Source: Apostichopus japonicus
Taxonomy: Eukaryota; Echinodermata; Holothuroidea; Aspidochirotida; Stichopodidae
Direction: 5' to 3'
Length of the DNA stretch: 64,000 nt
Assembly (NCBI RefSeq): GCF_037975245.1
Contig: NC_092578.1
Location: forward strand, 3,580,001-3,644,000
In this document: one piece after another, positions 58,367-64,000 of the stretch
Layout of the letters: the number at the start of each line of letters is the position of its first letter
Numbering within the stretch: the first letter of the stretch is position 1
Notes under the pieces: model-generated
Seen by the model: the letters and a program-made list of their open reading frames with translations, nothing else
Databases searched by the model: none
Told to the model about the DNA's origin: nothing
Position numbers and translations under genes: made by a program

Positions 58367-59196
58367 AGGTATCACACCACAAATAGAGTAGTGCAAGTCC
58401 GCCTGAGAGGTTAACATTGTCGGGAAATGGTTTTGCATTTTCTGAGTCATCACCATTCTTTTTGATGTTGAAGAAGATGAAATAAACTACCGATGGTCTA
58501 AAAATCTGTAGTGTTGAAGGTGATTTAAGGTATTTTAGAAAATCTTGGGTGAAACAAGAAGATTCCGCAACGACAGCTGGTAGATTGGCTGGGGCCCAAA
58601 CCATCAGCTATCATATGGTGGGTCTGAGGACATGTCAGTTCTATCTATGCTCTAGCGGCCTTAGGGTGGCATACTCCTATTAGAGTCTATATCAATCCGC
58701 TCGATTGTTCTCCTTTCTCAGGAAAAGTGCCAAAAAGCAGCAGGAGAACATCTTTTGTGACCTGATATCAATCATAATCTAGTTTTTTTGTGGCTTGCAT
58801 GTTGAAGAGCATGAATGGAAGTACATGTGGTGAGAAAATTGGGTCAATTGAGGCAATTTTAGACCCCTTTAGGCCTCCCAGGAGCAGCGTAGGAAATTTG
58901 TTTACCACTGAGTGAAGAGGTTTGTTTACAAGTGACGAAAACTTCCGGCTCGGATAGCAAAAACTCTACATGGTCATGATACAAAACATTGATGGTGCCA
59001 TGAAAGGCCAACTTGTCAGCTATCCGGTAATGGGTAGCGTTTAGCTAGTGAAAACTTCTATCTAGACTTAGAGACCACATTACTTTTGTGATTTAGTGTG
59101 TAGGTCAATGGGGCTTTTAATGGGCGTATGCTACCTTAAAAAGTGACGGGTTCAGTGTGATAGTCAATGGTAACAATTAAATGTAGTGCGATACCT
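58367..59196 (+). mobile_element. MITE family B, long copy (830 bp; copy 3 of 3)
   Basis: Left end AGGTATCACACCACAAATAG and right end ATGTAGTGCGATACCT form the family's inverted ends; TTAA or TAA occurs at both borders (AATTTAA before, TAAAC after). It matches copy 2 through the AAAATCTTGGGTGAAACAAG and CCGCAACGACAGCTGG blocks, then has extra sequence (about 58700-59070). Near its right end a GTGTAGGTCAATGG block and a GTGATAGTCAATGG block both precede a terminus-like string (TGCTACCTT at about 59128 and the final GATACCT), so the right end seems duplicated. Confidence 0.75.
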
Positions 59197-59577
59197 AAAC
59201 ATGTAGGTTAGGTATTATCCTATATAGTACAGATAGTAAGATATAACTTGCATAGACCTTTGTCCTCCTGAATATAACTTAACAAAGTAACGCAGAGTCT
59301 CGTGCCTTCTCTTTCATTTTTCCTACATTCTTTTGTAATTCATTCAGTATCAGTAAACAAATACAGTTTACCACCCCCCCCCCCCTTTCCACCCAAAAAA
59401 GAGAACACAAGACAATAAAACAAAGCAAACTAAAAAAATATACTGTGGCAACTGAAACAGCAAATAAACAATGTTACCAAGGCAACGAGTCTTTGATTGT
59501 CAAATTAAATTAGATGTATACTATAATTCACAAAAGAGAAAGATTCAAGATTTTCAACAGATATTAAAGAAAAAAGA
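59197..59577. other. Intergenic DNA with a poly-C run
   Basis: Poly-C at about 59372-59385. The frame 59471-59698 runs into the tandem duplication and is not supported. Confidence 0.45.
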
Positions 59578-60103
59578 AGAAAAAAAGTTGGAGAATCATA
59601 ATTGCTGTAATGAAGAAAGCAACGCCCCTTCAAGTATCCTTTTGAAAAGAAACACGCTATCATCTCGACATATCAATTTGACCAATTACATTCATTAGGG
59701 TGTCTGCGTCGCGGGAAAACTTAGTGCCATACGCTTGTCATATGTCTTAATATCAGGAATGTGCTATAACAGTAAACTATGCATTGAGGCTATATACATT
59801 CGTGTGACTGCAGGCGTTCCTCCGTATAGTAGCAGAGACGAGTTGGTATATAAAAAAAAAGTTGGAGAATCATAATTGCTATTATGAAGAAAACAACGCC
59901 CCTTCAAGTATCCTTTTGAAAAGCAGCACGCTATCACCTCGACATCTCAATTCGACCAATAACATTCATTAGGGTGTCTGCGTCGCGGTTGCCATACGCT
60001 TGTCATATGTGTTAATACCAGGAATGTGCTAACAGCGAACTATTCATAAATGCTATATATGTGTGCCTGCAGGCGTTCCTCAGTATAGGAGCAGAGACGA
60101 GTT
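59578..60103. repeat. Tandem duplication, two units of about 275 bp
   Basis: AAAAAGTTGGAGAATCATAA opens each unit (about 59582 and 59855). Shared in order: CAACGCCCCTTCAAGTATCC, CATTAGGGTGTCTGCGTCGC, GCCATACGCTTGTCATATGT, AGGAATGTGCTA, CTGCAGGCGTTCCTC and AGCAGAGACGAGTT. The second unit has small deletions. No conserved frame. Confidence 0.92.
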
Positions 60104-63029
60104 TGTAATTAGCCTCAATAAGTTATACACATCAACATCATTATACGTGTTTACCACTGAACGAAATATGTTATCATCATTAAGTAAATATTGGCTGGCA
60201 TTTTTTTTTAAGGAGATTCAGGTTTAAATATTTATAATTTATAGTCATTTTGTGCTTTTTATATCAATAATTGTATTCCTATTTATGATCATCACTGAAT
60301 CTGAGTTTATGTCGTACGATGTATGAAATTGCAAATTAATGAAAGTTCAAAAATGTCTACTAGTCAAAACTGAAAAAACAAAATACAAAAAAAAGAGGAT
60401 TGCAAGATTAACAACATATATAGCTTCTGAGTTGTAGATATAAAATAAATATTAAATACAAAACTATGACCTTGAACGGAACATTTTGATAAATAACCAG
60501 ATAACCATATACAATACCAGATAAGAGTGACATGGGAAGGTATAAAAGTACCTAAATCCATCATTACGGACAGAAATGAAAAATATTAATATATTTATGC
60601 TTTGGGTTTTTTATAGCCTCGTTAAGTGTTCCAAACTATATATACTTAAACGAATCGAAGAACCAACAATACTGCCCGATAAGAGATCTTATCGAATGCT
60701 GCAGAGACTGAAATATTACTTAAGCTACTGACTATATCTAATGAACAAAACGACAGAAATTATTCAGGGAAGTTTTTTTTTTCTTGTCAAGAATGACATT
60801 CATATGAAAACATCGGAGTTCAATAACCGTGTATATTGTAACTATACTGTCATTTTCGATCAATCATCTGAGACATATTTCATGCCTATCTAACATAAAT
60901 CTAAACAAATTCGCTGCGACGTGTATACCGACCGGTTTCCGTGAGTTATGATTCATTATAACAATATCGATCTGCTTTACGAATGAGATCCTCTAAGTCT
61001 GCGGTGAAGATCTTCATATTTCAAACATTTATTGACAAACGCGAGCGAATGCAAGAAATTATAACATCACCAATTTTTGGTGTTGTTGTAAAGAATTGTA
61101 TGCAACTATCGTATGCATTCATTCAACATCTTTGAAATGTTCACCTTAATAAATATGTTGGGAACGGCATAGAACGAACACAGACTGAGTTTGAAACTTG
61201 CCAAAGAAGGTGTGGCATATAGCCTTCTATTGTATATTGAGATTAATTACTCTGTTCACCTATAGGAAATAGAAGCCTCAAAACCTTTAAAGGTACCCAC
61301 GCGACAGATTAAAAGCTAAGTCTCAAAACTCCTCGTTTACTCCCAAGAGTGAAAATATGTGCAAACAAACTGATTGCTTGTCATCTAGTTTGCAACAAAA
61401 CAATCTTATATTTGTCTTCCCTAACAGCTAACCTTTCGTCCGTAAGGACAAGTATACCTAACAGATGCCTCGCCTTTCTTAGTTTTTAAGATTTTTGAGA
61501 ATTTAGATTTTTGAAGTTTCATTAGAACTCGACACGTATAGGAGGCCATGTGTTACATATCAGAAGGTTAACAGAACAGTTACTCGACTTTGGTTATTTT
61601 ATCCCTGGATAGAGAAAAAACAACTTTAGCACTGAATACAATACTGTTTACGTTATATGCTGTTATATATTATACTACATATTGGTCATGTCAGCAGTTT
61701 TGTGACGCTCACCGAAAGAACAACATTTTCCCCCTTCTCATTCGAAAAAAGGCATATCGTTATTCTGTATTGTAAGTGGTATCTCCCACAGCTTGATTTA
61801 AATGTAATCAAATTTTGAAATTTATTTCCAAGAAATGTTTAAAAAAAAAAACCTGTTTATGTTCATTATAGATGTTATATATCTTCTTATTCCAAAGGCA
61901 CGGCATAAGTGGATGAACTTCCATAATATAAACGAATTTAAACAGCAAATTTATAAAAAATAATGTACAGGTTCAAAATATTTACGAAAACGAATAATAT
62001 TTTTACACGGTTGAAAAGCAGATGTTTATTGCACTTTCGACATATTGTTTACAAATACAGGTGTCTTTACAACAAGCGATGACAAGAAAGCAAGACTTTG
62101 TTTATTATTATTCTTATTAACTACTACAACAGTTTTACTCATGCGCGAAGGTATATCGGAAGCAGTGAGTTTAAAGGCATTGAAGACTCGCCCCAACCGC
62201 GTCCGGCCATCTGACATGCTGTTGCTTGCAAGTAACGTTTTGTTCGTGTCGCTACAAAATGCAGACAGTACAGTAATGAAACGTGATACCTTGTTATCTT
62301 AAGCTGGACCTGAGATGTCCATCGTTCTATCGTTTATACACTGCGCTGTGGGTATTGACCGCAGCTGTATGTACTTACTGTACACTGTGTCTAATTATCG
62401 ACGGTAGCAAGCTGTGTCTGTATTTTCTGGGATAGATGGTGGTGTCTAACACTTCTGTTACACCTCATTCGAAACTAGGTCAGGTTATCGGCATTAGACG
62501 TTTCTTTTTTTGCGCGAGTCTTCACACCCTTTAAACGATGTATGTATCACGCACGAAGCTTTAATCCCAACCTTTAGCTGGGTAGGAATAGCCTTACATG
62601 ATATATACTATTTATTGATTTATTGATACCGACAGCCACTAGTATGAATTATAAACGTTCCAATGTTATCTGAAACGTAGAAATTCAAGACATATTTCTA
62701 GTGTCATAGCCTCGGATACTCCATAATATGTTTAATCCATTCAGAGATGTTGCATGCCTTTATTGAACGTTTCTGTTATATTTCTTAGTTTTATTAACTG
62801 CTGGTGTTCCTGCATTGCATTCTTTTAGTTTGTTCCTTTATTGTCATCTTTTATAATATTCCTTGATATTATTCATTTTTATTATATTCCTTCATTGCAT
62901 TATTTTCATCCTTCATTTGATTCATTTTATGTTTCATTGGATTGTTTTTATTTCATTATAATTATTTCCTGTCATCATTCAATGTTCTCTTTTCATTCTA
63001 TTCATTTTTATTGTAACACTGCATTGAAT
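60104..63029. other. Intergenic DNA, no gene recognised
   Basis: Antiparallel frames at 62026-62302 are short and show no domain. From about 62820 the sequence becomes T-rich with loose TTTTATTGTCATC repeats leading into the minisatellite. Confidence 0.45.
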
Positions 63030-63245
63030 GTATTCCTTTCTATTGTCATCTTTTATTGTATTACTGTATTGTATTCCCTTATATTGTCATCCTTTATTGT
63101 ATTACTGTATTGTTTTCCTTTCTATTGTCATCCTTTGTTGTATTATTGTATTATTGTATTGTTGTATTGTTTTCCTTTCTATTGCCATCCTTTATTGTAT
63201 TACTGTATTGTATTCCTTTCCATTGTCATCCTTTACATTGAATTC
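63030..63245. repeat. T-rich minisatellite, about five units of 42-60 bp
   Basis: Units follow TTCCTTTCTATTGTCATCCT and TTATTGTATTACTGTATTG, with internal expansion of TATTGTATTATTG in the third unit. It keeps three plus-strand frames open (Leu/Ser/Tyr/Cys-rich repeats) and accounts for the 160-codon frame at 62841-63323. Confidence 0.85.
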
Positions 63246-64000
63246 CTTGAGGTTGAAATCAAATTTACTGTTGTCCTTTTTTCCCCTTTAATTGTATGCC
63301 TTTTATTGTCATCCTTCAGTTGATATGCATTCCTTTGTACTTAAACCCTATACTTTGCATACAAGTTTCTCACTCATGTGATTAATAATGTTCAGCATCC
63401 CTATGTGTATCATAGTATGATGCATATCAGTTAAGCCGACCATCTATACCGTGTTACGCATCCTATGGGGATATGTATATAAAGAACAGCTGGTCGTTCA
63501 ATTTAACGAATCAATTATCCAATTCATATAACCATGAGGACCTATCAATTATTTTCAAATTCGGAATTATATATATATAAATATTTTAGTTTCATCATAT
63601 AAATTGTTAGATGTCACTTTCACGAAATTTCAGCACAACTGGATTCATCGTACCCTGACGAGTTGGACTGTAAATAACAATGTTTTTAGCATGAAATCAA
63701 TTTATATTCGTTCAAATGGAATTCCGACATGTCTGTTGAGACCTTCAATGACTAAACTTTATCCATTTCATTACAGTGGAAGCTCAAAGGTTTGCATTCC
63801 AACGACATTTGGTAATATTTAATTGACCAGTTATGCGTAACATTGTTTACGCATGGTGATGAACACATCCTGGTGTATATGGCACGCATATGATGCTCAC
63901 TGATTAAAGTGAAACCTCTAACATCAGTGGATATAATGGGATTATCGACCGAGAAATGGATTATCAATCGAGAAACCAGGTGTATCGACGGATAAACAAT
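63246..64000. other. Intergenic DNA to the right edge
   Basis: No gene or repeat recognised; short antiparallel frames at 63604-63967 have no domain. Confidence 0.45.

Noticed and set aside
62841-63323. 160-codon Ser/Leu/Tyr-rich frame with membrane-like character
   Set aside because: Translated T-rich minisatellite; three overlapping frames are open.

Overview
The window is animal nuclear DNA from an invertebrate. It is AT-rich, with spliced coding fragments and no operons, and it is crowded with non-LTR, Penelope-like, hAT-like, MITE and SINE remnants, (TA)n microsatellites, poly-C/poly-G runs and minisatellites. The receptor family, the repeat style (frequent TAGGCCTATA words, hAT ends such as CAGTGGCGGAGC) and the decayed transposon-borne cysteine-rich gene suggest a marine deuterostome, most likely an echinoderm. 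That is inference only; no marker gene settles the species.

Only two stretches look like host protein-coding genes, both on the minus strand and both class A (rhodopsin-type) GPCRs of the moody/Tre1/GPR84/melatonin-like group. The first (1-1089) is an intronless seven-helix reading frame that runs off the left edge of the window. The second (54496-54913) is a terminal exon carrying TM6, TM7 and the tail of a close paralogue, preceded by a strong splice acceptor; its TM1-TM5 exons were not found to the right. The two probably belong to one lineage-specific receptor cluster.

The roughly 53 kb between them is almost entirely repeats. 4.5-20 kb: a tiny hAT-type MITE, a 21-bp minisatellite, a duplicated tRNA-derived SINE with (TA)n tails, two MITE families and a 33-bp minisatellite open in three forward frames and one reverse frame. 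21-29 kb: long (TA)n tracts, a decayed LINE reverse transcriptase, then a Penelope-like element with GIY-YIG nuclease remnant that is split by a 1.24-kb hAT-like transposon. 30-40 kb: a LINE tail, SINEs and a broken multi-exon transposon-type gene (35490-37448). 40-47 kb: a perfect palindrome, a 146-bp minisatellite, a G-quadruplex-type tract, a 369-bp hAT MITE with target-site duplication and a 459-bp tandem duplication. 49-53 kb: another tandem duplication, a SINE, a MITE and a 141-bp repeat cut by a LINE insertion. Right of the second GPCR exon lie another SINE flanked by (TA)n, the longest copy of one MITE family, a 275-bp tandem duplication and a T-rich minisatellite.

I see no rRNA, no convincing functional tRNA, no CRISPR array and no undescribed multi-gene system. 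The best leads are the receptor pair (one intronless, one spliced), the transposon-in-Penelope nest with a 6-bp target duplication, and a transposase C-terminus that lacks an ATG at its start.
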